This document shows positions 55,163 through 63,605 of a DNA stretch of 64,000 nt, piece after piece. Position numbers and translations under genes: made by a program. The notes under the pieces were generated by a model. That model did no database searches. It was not told where the DNA came from and saw only the letters and a list, made by a program, of their open reading frames with translations. The stretch is from positions 62,001 through 126,000 of the forward strand of contig JAUIKY010000002.1 in assembly GCA_030430535.1 (NCBI GenBank), read 5' to 3'. The stretch comes from Bacteroidia bacterium (GTDB taxonomy: Bacteria; Bacteroidota; Bacteroidia; Flavobacteriales; Flavobacteriaceae). Each line of letters starts with the position of its first letter. Position 1 is the first letter of the stretch.

Positions 55163-56185
55163 TTATTTATGTTTGGCCATAACAATGGCATAATCGATAG
55201 CTACCAGCATGGCATCGGCCGAGGCTATACCCTGCCCTGCAATTTCAAAGGCTGTGCCGTGATCAACAGACGTTCGTATAATGGGCAGTCCCAAAGTAAT
55301 GTTCACGCCCTTTACACTTTTCATAGTTTCTTTTTCGTTGTCCCATTTAAAGCCTTCCAATTTAAACGGAATGTGCCCTTGGTCGTGATACATGGCCACA
55401 CAACCATCAAACTTCCCTTGTACCGCTTTTACGTACATGGTATCTGGCGGAAAGGGCCCTTGGGCATCGATGCCCAGTTTTTTGGCTTCTTCCATGGCCG
55501 GGATAATTTCATCGACTTCCTCATCACCAAACAGCTGATTTTCTCCGGCATGCGGATTTAGGCCTGCTACGGCAATACGCGGGTTTTCAATACCGAATTT
55601 TTTACAGGCATCGTTAAGCAGCGTAATCACTTCAAAAACGCGATCTTTTTTACACAAATCGCAAGCTTGGCGCAGGGAAACATGGGTACTCACATGAATG
55701 ACCCTAAAATTTTCATCGGCCAAAAGCATGGCGTACTTTTTGGTATTCGTATAATCGGCATAAATTTCAGTATGCCCTGAATATTTGTGTCCCGCTTTGT
55801 GAATAGACTCTTTGTTTATAGGTGCCGTAACCGTGGCATCGATATCTTTTGAGAGTGCCAATTCAATATTTTTAATCACCGCTTCAAACGCCGCCTTTCC
55901 GGCCATAGCCGTAACCACTCCAGGTTGTAAAGTATTGCTATCGACATTTTTTAAGTCGAAGACATCAATGGTACCGAACTGAAATTTAGCATCGGCTATA
56001 TTTTGGATGCTATTTATTTTTAAAGTGGAATTTAAAGACTTTACCTCATTACGCATCGTTTCGGCATCACCAACCACCAAGGGGCTGCAACGTTCGTAAA
56101 CGTCTTTTAGCCCTAAGGTTTTTACAATAATCTCTGGGCCTATTCCGGCCGGATCACCCATCGATATTCCTATTTTAGGTTTCAT
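55163..56185 (-). CDS. PdxA2-like 4-phospho-sugar-acid dehydrogenase
   Basis: 340 residues. PdxA fold with GISMGDPAGIGPEIIV at the start, GHTEIYADYT, a metal-binding CHVSLRQA-like VSTHVSLRQACDL and MYHDQGHIPFKLEGF, plus HGTAFEIAG. PdxA itself acts in vitamin B6 synthesis, but paralogues beside DUF1537 kinases oxidise 4-phospho-D-threonate or -erythronate and decarboxylate to DHAP. The coupled kinase gene (three-base gap) argues for the catabolic PdxA2 role. A housekeeping pdxA would normally lie elsewhere. Confidence 0.83.
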   Translation of the reverse strand: MKPKIGISMGDPAGIGPEIIVKTLGLKDVYERCSPLVVGDAETMRNEVKSLNSTLKINSIQNIADAKFQFGTIDVFDLKNVDSNTLQPGVVTAMAGKAAFEAVIKNIELALSKDIDATVTAPINKESIHKAGHKYSGHTEIYADYTNTKKYAMLLADENFRVIHVSTHVSLRQACDLCKKDRVFEVITLLNDACKKFGIENPRIAVAGLNPHAGENQLFGDEEVDEIIPAMEEAKKLGIDAQGPFPPDTMYVKAVQGKFDGCVAMYHDQGHIPFKLEGFKWDNEKETMKSVKGVNITLGLPIIRTSVDHGTAFEIAGQGIASADAMLVAIDYAIVMAKHK

Positions 56186-56198
56186 TTATTTTGAATTT

Positions 56199-57347
56199 TT
56201 AAAGCAGTTTTTTGTAAATATTAATAGCATCCTTGCGAGTGACTTCCCTCGGGTTGTTTTTTAGCAAACGAGTGACTTTCATGGCGATATCGGCCAGTTC
56301 GGGCAACACCTCTTTTGTAATACCGATTTCTGAAAGTTTTTGTGGAATACCACAGGCTTCAGAAAGTGCTTCTATTTTTTCGATACCCAAAGCAGCAATA
56401 TTTTCATCACTTCCGTTCCAAGTTATACCCAAAGCACGGGCTATTTCGGCATGTCGTTTTGGATTAGCAGAAAGATTAAAACGCAACACTTCTGGCATTA
56501 AAATGGCATTTGAGAGTCCGTGGGCTATATGAAACTTTCCGCCCAAACCATAAGATAGGGCATGTACTGCCGAAGTGTTTACAGGCCCCAAACACAGGCC
56601 ACCGTACATAGACCCCACCAACAAAGCCGAACGAGCTTCAATATCGTTTCCGTTCTTATAGGCTTTTAGAAGGTTTTCTGAAATCAGCTGAATCCCTTTT
56701 AAAGCATAAGTATCCACCAAAGGATGTGCAAACTTATTGGTATAAGCCTCGATACAGTGCGACAATGCATCAATACCTGTTTCGGCTGTTAATTTAGGCG
56801 GCAAACTGACTGTTAAAACAGGGTCAAGGTAACAAGCATCGGGCACTAAAAAAGGACTAATAATCCCGCTTTTGGCTTGGGTGTCTTCATTCAATAAAAT
56901 GGCATTTGGAGACACTTCACTCCCCGTACCCGAAGTGGTTGGAACACAAATGAGTTTTATATTTCTTCCTTTTAAAAAGCCAATACCAACCACATCTTCC
57001 AACTTTTGCGTACTGTTGATAAGTGCTGCCAAAAGTTTGGCACAATCTAAAACGCTTCCACCCCCTACGCCAATCACACAATCGGGGTTAAATGCCTGAT
57101 GTTCATTAAGCAACTGATTGAATTGCGCAAAAGTAGGCTCGCCCACAAATTTGTATTCTACCAAGTTGACTTCCTTATTTTTATCCTGAAGGCTCTTTAC
57201 GGCAGCTTCAACAGCTTTTAAAATAGGCGTAGCTACCAAAAACAAAATACGTTTTGAGCCTTCTAAAATAGCATCGTTGCCAAGCTCATTAATCATGTTT
57301 TCTCCAAACACTATCTTTTCTGGCTGCAACAGCGTAATTGAATTCAT
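56199..57347 (-). CDS. Iron-containing alcohol dehydrogenase
   Basis: 382 residues, group III Fe-ADH. NAD-binding GVGGGSVLDCAKLLA, metal ligands Asp and His in TGIDALSHCIEAYTNK and His in HALSYGLGGKFHIAHG. N-terminus FGENMINELG. Such enzymes reduce or oxidise lactaldehyde, hydroxyaldehydes or 4-hydroxybutyrate-type alcohols. Substrate here unknown; a 3-carbon or 4-carbon aldehyde from the aldolase gene nearby would fit (inference). 13 bp before the pdxA-like gene. Confidence 0.87.
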   Translation of the reverse strand: MNSITLLQPEKIVFGENMINELGNDAILEGSKRILFLVATPILKAVEAAVKSLQDKNKEVNLVEYKFVGEPTFAQFNQLLNEHQAFNPDCVIGVGGGSVLDCAKLLAALINSTQKLEDVVGIGFLKGRNIKLICVPTTSGTGSEVSPNAILLNEDTQAKSGIISPFLVPDACYLDPVLTVSLPPKLTAETGIDALSHCIEAYTNKFAHPLVDTYALKGIQLISENLLKAYKNGNDIEARSALLVGSMYGGLCLGPVNTSAVHALSYGLGGKFHIAHGLSNAILMPEVLRFNLSANPKRHAEIARALGITWNGSDENIAALGIEKIEALSEACGIPQKLSEIGITKEVLPELADIAMKVTRLLKNNPREVTRKDAINIYKKLL

Positions 57348-57363
57348 TTGAAATATATCGTTA

Positions 57364-58905
57364 TTAATGTTTTTCTTTTAGTTTAAAATAACCAAAAATG
57401 GTCAGTTCGTCGTTAACGGGTTCCGATTTAAAAAAGAAACTCGCCGCATAGCCCACTACCAATACTATTAAATGGCTATAAACACCCAACATATATTTAT
57501 GGTGCGGAAAGTTATAATCGCCAAAATCGAGAATTAAACTACCGTTGATTTCGGTAGTGGTCAAAATAGCATAAGCCGTAAACAAAATACAGGTAATAAT
57601 ACCAATATGCAGGCCTTGCTTGTTTGCTTTCCTAGAGAATAAACCGAGCATAAATATCCCTACAATACCAGCAGAAAAAATGGCGTACAGCTTAAATACC
57701 ACGCCCAAAACGCCTTGGCCGTCCCAAGCCGCATAGAGCAAAGCCACAATGGCCATAGCCACACCCGATAACAATACCAACAAGCGCCCTACCCTCAACC
57801 GTTGTTTATCGGTACAATTGGGATTGAAACGCTGATAAAAATCTTCAACGCCAATAGCCGCTAAACAGTTCATATCAGAGTCCAAACTCGATACCGCAGC
57901 AGCAATAAGTGCTGCCAAAACCAAGCCCACGGCACCAACGGGCAATTCTGTTCCTATAAAATAGGTAAAAGCTTGGTCGGTTGTTAGCCCTTCGGGCAAA
58001 ACGGCTCCACCGGAATTATAAAACACAAACAACAATGAACCGATGAGCATAAACAAAGCCCAAACGGGCACACTGGCCAAAACACCAATATAAGCTGCTT
58101 TTTTGGCATCTTTATCACTTTTTGCTGTTAGGTAACGCTGAACAATGGTTTGGTCGGTACCGTACTTTTGTAAGGCATAAAACGCCCCGTTAATCACCAA
58201 AACCCAAAATGTGAGTTCGGTAAATGTAAAATCGTAGGGGCCGAAATCTATCTTTTTCATGGCAAAGGCTTGATCAATCATAAAGCCTGGACCGCCGTCA
58301 GATTTAAACAGCAACACCCCGATACACAAAATACCACCACCAATAAGCAAAAATCCTTGGATAACGTCCATCCAGATTACGGCTTCAATACCGCCTAAAA
58401 GGGTTAACAGTAAAATAACAATGGTAAGCCCTACAATAAAAGTGGTAACATCAATTCCTGTTAAAGTGGCCAAAGCCAAACTCACCAAGTAAAGAACAGT
58501 TCCCATTTTTGAAAAATGCGTTAAAATAAACGCTATGGAACTATACATTCGTGCAAAGGGACTAAAACGGCGTTCGAAATATTCATAAGTACTTAAACGA
58601 ATGACCTTTCGGAATAAAGGCACAATCACCCAAATAAGCCCGATGAGCACAATGGGCACCATTAAGCCTTGCACTAAAAGTATCCAGTTTGATTTGTAAG
58701 CGGCTGCCGGATAGGCCAAAAAGGTAACACTGCTGATTAGGGTAGCGAAAATGGAAATACCGATGGCCCAGGCTGGAATGTTTTTACTGCCGGCAAAATA
58801 TTGATCGGAACTTTTTTGGCGGTTAGCAAAATAAAAGCCCGCCCCAAGTGTAAAAACCACAGAAACGACAACAATAAGAATGTCTACCCAGTGAATGTTA
58901 AGCAT
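57364..58905 (-). CDS. Sodium/solute symporter, SSS family
   Basis: 513 residues with about 13 membrane helices. Family motifs: YFAGSKNIPAWAIGISIFAT near the start, GGIEAVIWMDVIQGFLLIGG, AALIAAAVSSLDSDMNCLA. The SSLDS segment contributes to the sodium site. It probably imports a sugar or sugar acid feeding the enzymes of this operon. 30 bp after the aldolase gene and 16 bp before the Fe-ADH. Confidence 0.9.
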   Translation of the reverse strand: MLNIHWVDILIVVVSVVFTLGAGFYFANRQKSSDQYFAGSKNIPAWAIGISIFATLISSVTFLAYPAAAYKSNWILLVQGLMVPIVLIGLIWVIVPLFRKVIRLSTYEYFERRFSPFARMYSSIAFILTHFSKMGTVLYLVSLALATLTGIDVTTFIVGLTIVILLLTLLGGIEAVIWMDVIQGFLLIGGGILCIGVLLFKSDGGPGFMIDQAFAMKKIDFGPYDFTFTELTFWVLVINGAFYALQKYGTDQTIVQRYLTAKSDKDAKKAAYIGVLASVPVWALFMLIGSLLFVFYNSGGAVLPEGLTTDQAFTYFIGTELPVGAVGLVLAALIAAAVSSLDSDMNCLAAIGVEDFYQRFNPNCTDKQRLRVGRLLVLLSGVAMAIVALLYAAWDGQGVLGVVFKLYAIFSAGIVGIFMLGLFSRKANKQGLHIGIITCILFTAYAILTTTEINGSLILDFGDYNFPHHKYMLGVYSHLIVLVVGYAASFFFKSEPVNDELTIFGYFKLKEKH

Positions 58906-58935
58906 AATAATATAATTAAGTTTAGTTGGTCTATT

Positions 58936-59784
58936 TTAAACCACCTCGGTTAATGGTGGCATCATGGTTTTATTGCAAAGTCCCTTTTGGTTCATCAATG
59001 CTTTTAAAACAGCTAAAGATTCCCCTAAAGTTCTGTCTTTTTGATATTGTTGGGCAACAGCATCGGTTTCTTTTTGCCAGTGTTCGCACTCCTCCCAATC
59101 CTTATTTAAGGCGGCGTCATACATTTTTTTATACATTTCGGGCACATAATTACCAGTACTTGGTACAATGCCATCAGCGCCCATTTTTAGGCTGCCGAAG
59201 CTCTGTGCTCCCCATCCGCAGAAAAAGGAAAAATTTTCATTGTTTTGGTAACGGTCAATACAGGTTTGCATGCGCTCCAGATCGCGTTCGGAATCCTTCA
59301 GTCCCCAAATATTAGGGTGAACCGACAACTCTTCAACCACTTCCAACGGAATGGACATCTGTGTCGTCGCTTTTATATTGTACATCATCACCGGACCATG
59401 AATTTCGTTGGCCAACTTTTTATAGAATGAAGCCATTTGTTTGGGCGTTAAGCCGTAATAGGAAGGCAACGTAGCCACCACACAATCGGCACCTAAGTTG
59501 ATGTATTTTTTCCCTCGGGTAATTAAATCGTCAACCTGATTCCCCACAAGCCCTGCATAAACATATTGGTGTTTACCTTTTGTTTTCACTGCTGCCTCAA
59601 CCACTTTTAGGCTCTCCCATTCGTTTATGGAACTCGATTCGCCGGTGGTTCCCAAAACCAAAGGGTGTATGCCATTTTCAGAAAAACGATTCACAATTCT
59701 TTTTACCGCATCAACATCAACAGTAAAATCGGTATTTAGCGGGGTAATCATGGGGACTACGACACCAGAGAAACGTTTTAGCAT
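58936..59784 (-). CDS. DHDPS/N-acetylneuraminate-lyase-family aldolase, first gene of operon
   Basis: 282 residues from the ATG at 59784 (MLKRFSGVVVPMITP), the usual start of this fold; an upstream in-frame ATG would add 13 residues with no match. Class I aldolase: pyruvate-binding GTTGESSS, catalytic Tyr in MMYNIKATTQ, Schiff-base Lys in WGLKDSERDLER. Relatives act on 2-keto-3-deoxy sugar acids. With its operon partners it should cleave or form a keto-acid, but is not likely to be the lysine-pathway DapA. Confidence 0.85.
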   Translation of the reverse strand: MLKRFSGVVVPMITPLNTDFTVDVDAVKRIVNRFSENGIHPLVLGTTGESSSINEWESLKVVEAAVKTKGKHQYVYAGLVGNQVDDLITRGKKYINLGADCVVATLPSYYGLTPKQMASFYKKLANEIHGPVMMYNIKATTQMSIPLEVVEELSVHPNIWGLKDSERDLERMQTCIDRYQNNENFSFFCGWGAQSFGSLKMGADGIVPSTGNYVPEMYKKMYDAALNKDWEECEHWQKETDAVAQQYQKDRTLGESLAVLKALMNQKGLCNKTMMPPLTEVV

Positions 59785-59800
59785 AGGGTTGGTTTTTAAA

Positions 59801-59815
59801 ATTGCAACATGCAAT
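59801..59815. promoter_or_regulatory. Palindromic operator candidate at the aldolase operon
   Basis: ATTGCA-ACA-TGCAAT, perfect six-base arms with a three-base spacer, 16 bp before the aldolase start. A weak -7-like TTTATTTG lies just upstream of it on the minus strand. A repressor site for the whole 11-gene unit is possible; no other copy was noticed. Confidence 0.4.
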
Positions 59816-59938
59816 ATGACCAAATAAAAAATATTTAGGTGTTATTTTTGCTCGACGAACAATTTCATAAACCAATACTGCCCAAAGAAATCCTCGCTTT
59901 TTACATCACTTGCAGCGAATGACATTCAACTTTGGAAT

Positions 59939-59967
59939 AAAAAAGCGCATCAAATTGATACGCTTCA
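59939..59967 (-). terminator. Terminator of the rocD gene
   Basis: Minus strand: AAGCGTATCAATTTGATGCG then CTT and a T-run. Arms 59943-59953 and 59955-59965 pair with one mismatch and six T follow. It lies 28 bp after the rocD stop and separates the housekeeping gene from the aldolase operon. Confidence 0.75.
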
Positions 59968-59994
59968 ATAATATAGAATCTATTTTATGTTGTT

Positions 59995-61239
59995 TTAATT
60001 TTCAAAAGTCTTGAGTGTTTTTGTAATGATGCCTACACAATCCATCAGTTGTTCTTCATTCATCACTAACGGTGGTGCAAAACGAATGATATTGCCATGG
60101 GTAGGCTTGGCCAATAAACCGTTATCCCGCAAGGCCAAACAAATGTTCCAAGCCGTATCGCTATCTTCATCATCATTTATGACTATGGCATTGAGCAACC
60201 CTTTGCCCCGAACCAAATTAACGATATTACTGCTTTGAACGTATTTGTTCATTTCACTTCTAAACAATTCTCCTAAAACATGGGCGTTTTCAGCTAGCTC
60301 TTCATCACGAATTACCTCTAAAGCTGCCATGCCTACTGCCGCCGCCACAGGGTTTCCACCAAAAGTGCTACCGTGGTTGCCGGGTTTAATAACTCCCATA
60401 ATATTGTCGTTGGCTAAAACCGCAGATACGGGATATACTCCACCACTTATGGCTTTTCCGAGGATTAAAACATCGGGCGTTACGTTTTCGTGGTTCACTG
60501 CCAATAATTTTCCTGTACGGGCTATGCCGGTTTGTACTTCATCGGCAATAAACAATACGTTATATTTTTCGCAAAGCGTCTTAGCTTTTGAAAGATAACC
60601 TTCACTGGGTACAAACACCCCCGCCTCCCCTTGGATAGGTTCCACCAAAAACCCGGCTACATTGGGATTGTCCTTCAATGTAGCTTCCAAAGCCTCTAAA
60701 TTATCGTATTCTATTTTTATAAAGCCTTTGGTGTACGGCCCAAAGTTTTTTCGTGCCACAGGGTCGTTCGAAAACGAGATAATGGTTGTGGTACGCCCGT
60801 GGAAATTATTTTTGCAAACCACTATTTCGGCTTTATTTTCATCGATACCTTTCACTTCGTAAGCCCATTTTCTACAGATTTTCAACGCCGTTTCAACAGC
60901 TTCGGCACCAGTATTCATGGGCAACAATTTGTCGAAACCGAAAAATTCGCAGGCAAATTTTTCAAATTTCCCCAACATGTCGTTATAAAATGCTCGTGAC
61001 GTTAAGGTTAATGTTTGTGCCTGTTGCATCATCGCATCCACAATTTTTGGATGGCAATGCCCTTGATTTACAGCCGAGTAAGCCGACAAAAAATCATAAT
61101 ACTTTTTACCCTCAACATCCCAAACATGAACGCCTTTGCCTTTGGCCAACACTACGGGTAGTGGATGGTAATTATGTGCGCCATACTTGTTTTCTAAATC
61201 TATCGCCTGTTGCGAAGTCAATTGGTCTAAAACAGCCAT
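59995..61239 (-). CDS. rocD: Ornithine--oxo-acid aminotransferase
   Basis: 414 residues, class III PLP aminotransferase that turns ornithine and 2-oxoglutarate into glutamate semialdehyde. [20 protein letters not shown] and [20 protein letters not shown] are the ornithine aminotransferase opening. PLP site: [18 protein letters not shown] (Asp) and [16 protein letters not shown] (Schiff-base Lys). [11 protein letters not shown] also fits. Length is typical. It has its own terminator and reads toward the accessory region; in Flavobacteriaceae this gene is a chromosomal housekeeping neighbour of the methyltransferase that follows. Confidence 0.95.
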   Translation of the reverse strand: MAVLDQLTSQQAIDLENKYGAHNYHPLPVVLAKGKGVHVWDVEGKKYYDFLSAYSAVNQGHCHPKIVDAMMQQAQTLTLTSRAFYNDMLGKFEKFACEFFGFDKLLPMNTGAEAVETALKICRKWAYEVKGIDENKAEIVVCKNNFHGRTTTIISFSNDPVARKNFGPYTKGFIKIEYDNLEALEATLKDNPNVAGFLVEPIQGEAGVFVPSEGYLSKAKTLCEKYNVLFIADEVQTGIARTGKLLAVNHENVTPDVLILGKAISGGVYPVSAVLANDNIMGVIKPGNHGSTFGGNPVAAAVGMAALEVIRDEELAENAHVLGELFRSEMNKYVQSSNIVNLVRGKGLLNAIVINDDEDSDTAWNICLALRDNGLLAKPTHGNIIRFAPPLVMNEEQLMDCVGIITKTLKTFEN

Positions 61240-61292
61240 TTTAATAAAATTTAATATTGAAAAAAATAACCATTCCTTCTATACCTTTATTC

Positions 61293-61317
61293 TTTCGGAA
61301 TCCCGGTCGGGACGAAA
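61293..61317. repeat. Small GC-rich hairpin upstream of rocD
   Basis: TTTCG-GAA-TCCCG-GT-CGGGA-CGAAA folds into a hairpin with a 3-base bulge. No T-run on the minus strand. Position is 55 bp before the rocD ATG, in its leader or promoter. Function unknown. Confidence 0.35.
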
Positions 61318-61469
61318 AAGCAGCGTGGGAGAGAAATCATCCTTTAGAGGCCGCAAATTACTAAATATTACTTGCTTTATAAAATATTTTGTGGCTCAAG
61401 CGGTTGTTTTTCCTGCATAACAGGATTTAAAAAAATCATAATTCGTTAATCGTAAATAGCAAATCCTTT

Positions 61470-61531
61470 CACACGTTCTAAACTCATACAATTAACTAAA
61501 AATAAGATAATTATAAAATTTAGAACGTGTG
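61470..61531. repeat. 13-bp perfect inverted repeat with 36-bp spacer
   Basis: Arms CACACGTTCTAAA (61470-61482) and TTTAGAACGTGTG (61519-61531). They lie in the 395-bp gap between the divergent rocD and methyltransferase genes, a gap with no coding sequence. Inverted ends of this length can mark a small mobile remnant or two sites for one dimeric regulator; I see no gene between them. Confidence 0.6.
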
Positions 61532-61557
61532 CAACCACTTCACTGTACTCCGTTCTC

Positions 61558-61613
61558 GTATTAAAAATTTTAAACATCCTCGATGATAAATGAATTTTTA
61601 AAATTTTTAATAC
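61558..61613. repeat. 17-bp perfect AT-rich inverted repeat before the methyltransferase gene
   Basis: Arms 61558-61574 (GTATTAAAAATTTTAAA) and 61597-61613 are perfectly complementary around a 22-base loop. It ends 21 bp before the ATG at 61635, so it is in the promoter or immediately upstream. Chance is unlikely at 17 perfect pairs even in AT-rich DNA. Confidence 0.65.
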
Positions 61614-61622
61614 TCGTTTCAT

Positions 61623-61630
61623 TACTTTTG
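61623..61630 (+). promoter_or_regulatory. -7 box of the methyltransferase gene, probably leaderless transcript
   Basis: TACTTTTG matches TAnnTTTG and ends only four bases before the ATG at 61635. Transcription from it would begin at or next to the start codon. No clear TTTG at -33 distance was seen; that place is occupied by the right arm of the 17-bp inverted repeat. Confidence 0.5.
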
Positions 61631-61634
61631 CAGC

Positions 61635-63047
61635 ATGCCAAGAAAAAAATCGAGAAAACAAGTTTTTGAGCATCTGGAAGTGATTGATGCCGGAGCAAAA
61701 GGAAAAACCATAGCCAAAGCACCCGACGGTAAAGTGGTGTTTTTGCCCAATGCCGTACCCGGCGATGTGGTTGATGTGCAAACCTTTAAAAAACGAAAAG
61801 CCTATTACGAAGGTAAAGCGACGGTTTTCCATAAACTATCGGAAAAACGTACCGAACCCGTTTGCCAACATTTCGGCACTTGCGGTGGCTGCAAATGGCA
61901 ACATATGGCCTACGAGCACCAATTGTTTTACAAACAAAAGGAAGTAACCAATAACCTTACCCGTATCGGCCACATTGAGCTGCCCGAAGTTACACCTATT
62001 TTAGGTTCGGCAAAACAATATTTTTACAGGAATAAAATGGAATTTTCGTTTAGCGACAGCCGATGGTTAACGCTTAACGAAATTCAATCTGGTAAAGATT
62101 TGGGCGATAAAAACGCACTGGGCTTCCATATTCCGGGCATGTGGGATAAAATTCTGGATATAAAAAAATGCCATTTACAGGAAGATCCTTCCAACGCTAT
62201 TAGAAATGCCGTGAAGCAATTCGCCATTGATAATAGTATGGCTTTTTTCAACACCCGCAACCAAACCGGATTTTTACGAACCATGATGATCCGTACCTCG
62301 ACCACCGGCGATGTGATGGTGCTCATTCAGTTTTTTAAGGAAGACAAAGCTAAACGGGAACAGTTGCTCGATTTTATTGCCGAAGAATTTCCGCAGGTCA
62401 CTTCGCTACTTTACGTGATTAACGAAAAGGGCAACGATACCATTTACGACCAGGAGGTGATGTGCTACAAAGGTGAAGACCATATTTTTGAAGATATGGA
62501 AGGTTTGAAATTTAAAATCAATGCCAAATCCTTTTACCAAACCAATTCCGAGCAAGCTTACGAATTATATAAAATAACTAGAAATTTCGCCGATTTAACC
62601 GGAAACGAATTGGTTTACGATTTGTACACCGGAACCGGTACCATTGCACAATTCGTGGCCAAAAAAGCGAAAAAGGTTGTTGGTGTTGAAGCTGTGCCCG
62701 ATGCGATTACCGCAGCCAAAGAAAATGCACAATTAAATGGCATTAACAACGTTGACTTTTTTGTGGGCGATATGAAACATGTTTTCAATGCGGAGTTTAT
62801 CAAAAAACACGGCAAACCCGATGTGATTATTACCGATCCGCCACGCGACGGGATGCACAAAGATGTGGTACAGCAAATTTTGAATATTGCGCCTAAACGT
62901 GTGGTTTACGTGAGTTGTAACAGTGCCACCCAAGCACGCGATTTAGCCTTAATGGATGCCGATTACAAGGTAGTAAAAACCCAAGCGGTAGATATGTTTC
63001 CACAAACCTTCCATGTTGAAAACGTGGTGCTTTTAGAACGCCGATAA
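61635..63047 (+). CDS. rlmD: 23S rRNA m5U methyltransferase, RlmD/RumA family
   Basis: 470 residues. N-terminal TRAM domain (about 10-65; IAKAPDGKVVFLPNAVPGDVV), iron-sulfur cysteines CQHFGTCGGCKWQH, and a C-terminal SAM domain with YDLYTGTGTIAQFVA, ITDPPRDGMHKDVV and the catalytic VYVSCNSATQARDL. This family methylates uridine-1939 (or 747) of 23S rRNA with SAM. Length and motifs are standard. Housekeeping gene on the far side of the accessory region. Confidence 0.93.
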   Translation: MPRKKSRKQVFEHLEVIDAGAKGKTIAKAPDGKVVFLPNAVPGDVVDVQTFKKRKAYYEGKATVFHKLSEKRTEPVCQHFGTCGGCKWQHMAYEHQLFYKQKEVTNNLTRIGHIELPEVTPILGSAKQYFYRNKMEFSFSDSRWLTLNEIQSGKDLGDKNALGFHIPGMWDKILDIKKCHLQEDPSNAIRNAVKQFAIDNSMAFFNTRNQTGFLRTMMIRTSTTGDVMVLIQFFKEDKAKREQLLDFIAEEFPQVTSLLYVINEKGNDTIYDQEVMCYKGEDHIFEDMEGLKFKINAKSFYQTNSEQAYELYKITRNFADLTGNELVYDLYTGTGTIAQFVAKKAKKVVGVEAVPDAITAAKENAQLNGINNVDFFVGDMKHVFNAEFIKKHGKPDVIITDPPRDGMHKDVVQQILNIAPKRVVYVSCNSATQARDLALMDADYKVVKTQAVDMFPQTFHVENVVLLERR

Positions 63048-63062
63048 TTGATTTTACAAAAC

Positions 63063-63605
63063 ATGAAATATTTAAAAACCCTACTCATCCCCGCTCTGTT
63101 TATTGCTGTGCTTTCGATAAGTTGCGAGCGCGATGATATTTGCCCTGCAAGCACGCCCACTACCCCGCATTTAATCATCGATTTTTTGGATGCCAGCAAT
63201 AACGATAACCCTAAAAATGTATTCGGTTTACTCATTGCGGGTGCAGATAATGAATCTATTCTGCCCGGCTACGGCTTTGTAAGTCAATCTACGGTATTAC
63301 TTCCTTTAAAAACCGATGCCAATACCACACAGTTTGTGCTTTTTAAAGAAGCTGAAATTAACGACAATGGTACTCCTGATGATGACAGCGACGATTTTAT
63401 TGACGGCAATCCAGATGTGATTACCATAAACTACAGCCGTGAGCAAGTGTTCGTTTCGCGTGCCTGCGGTTACAAAACCGTTTTTAAAAACGTGACCCTA
63501 ACCATTGAGCCAGACGACGATAACTGGATGCTTTCCAGACAGCCCTTAACCGATAACCAATCTGTAGAAGATGAAACCACAACGCACTTTAATATTACGC
63601 ATTAG
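63063..63605 (+). CDS. DUF6452-like lipoprotein
   Basis: 180 residues from the ATG at 63063 (the frame continues upstream only to a TTG). Lipobox VLSISC with Cys near residue 21, then CERDDICPASTPTTPHLIIDF, which I recall from small flavobacterial lipoproteins of DUF6452. Acidic (DNGTPDDDSDDFIDG) near residue 105. Function unknown. It follows the methyltransferase by 15 bp and overlaps the next gene by 35 bases, a pair conserved in Flavobacteriaceae as far as I remember. Confidence 0.72.
   Translation: MKYLKTLLIPALFIAVLSISCERDDICPASTPTTPHLIIDFLDASNNDNPKNVFGLLIAGADNESILPGYGFVSQSTVLLPLKTDANTTQFVLFKEAEINDNGTPDDDSDDFIDGNPDVITINYSREQVFVSRACGYKTVFKNVTLTIEPDDDNWMLSRQPLTDNQSVEDETTTHFNITH

Noticed and set aside
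55163-56185. Vitamin B6 biosynthesis gene pdxA
   Set aside because: The fold is the same, but tight coupling to a DUF1537 kinase in a catabolic operon favours the PdxA2 role.
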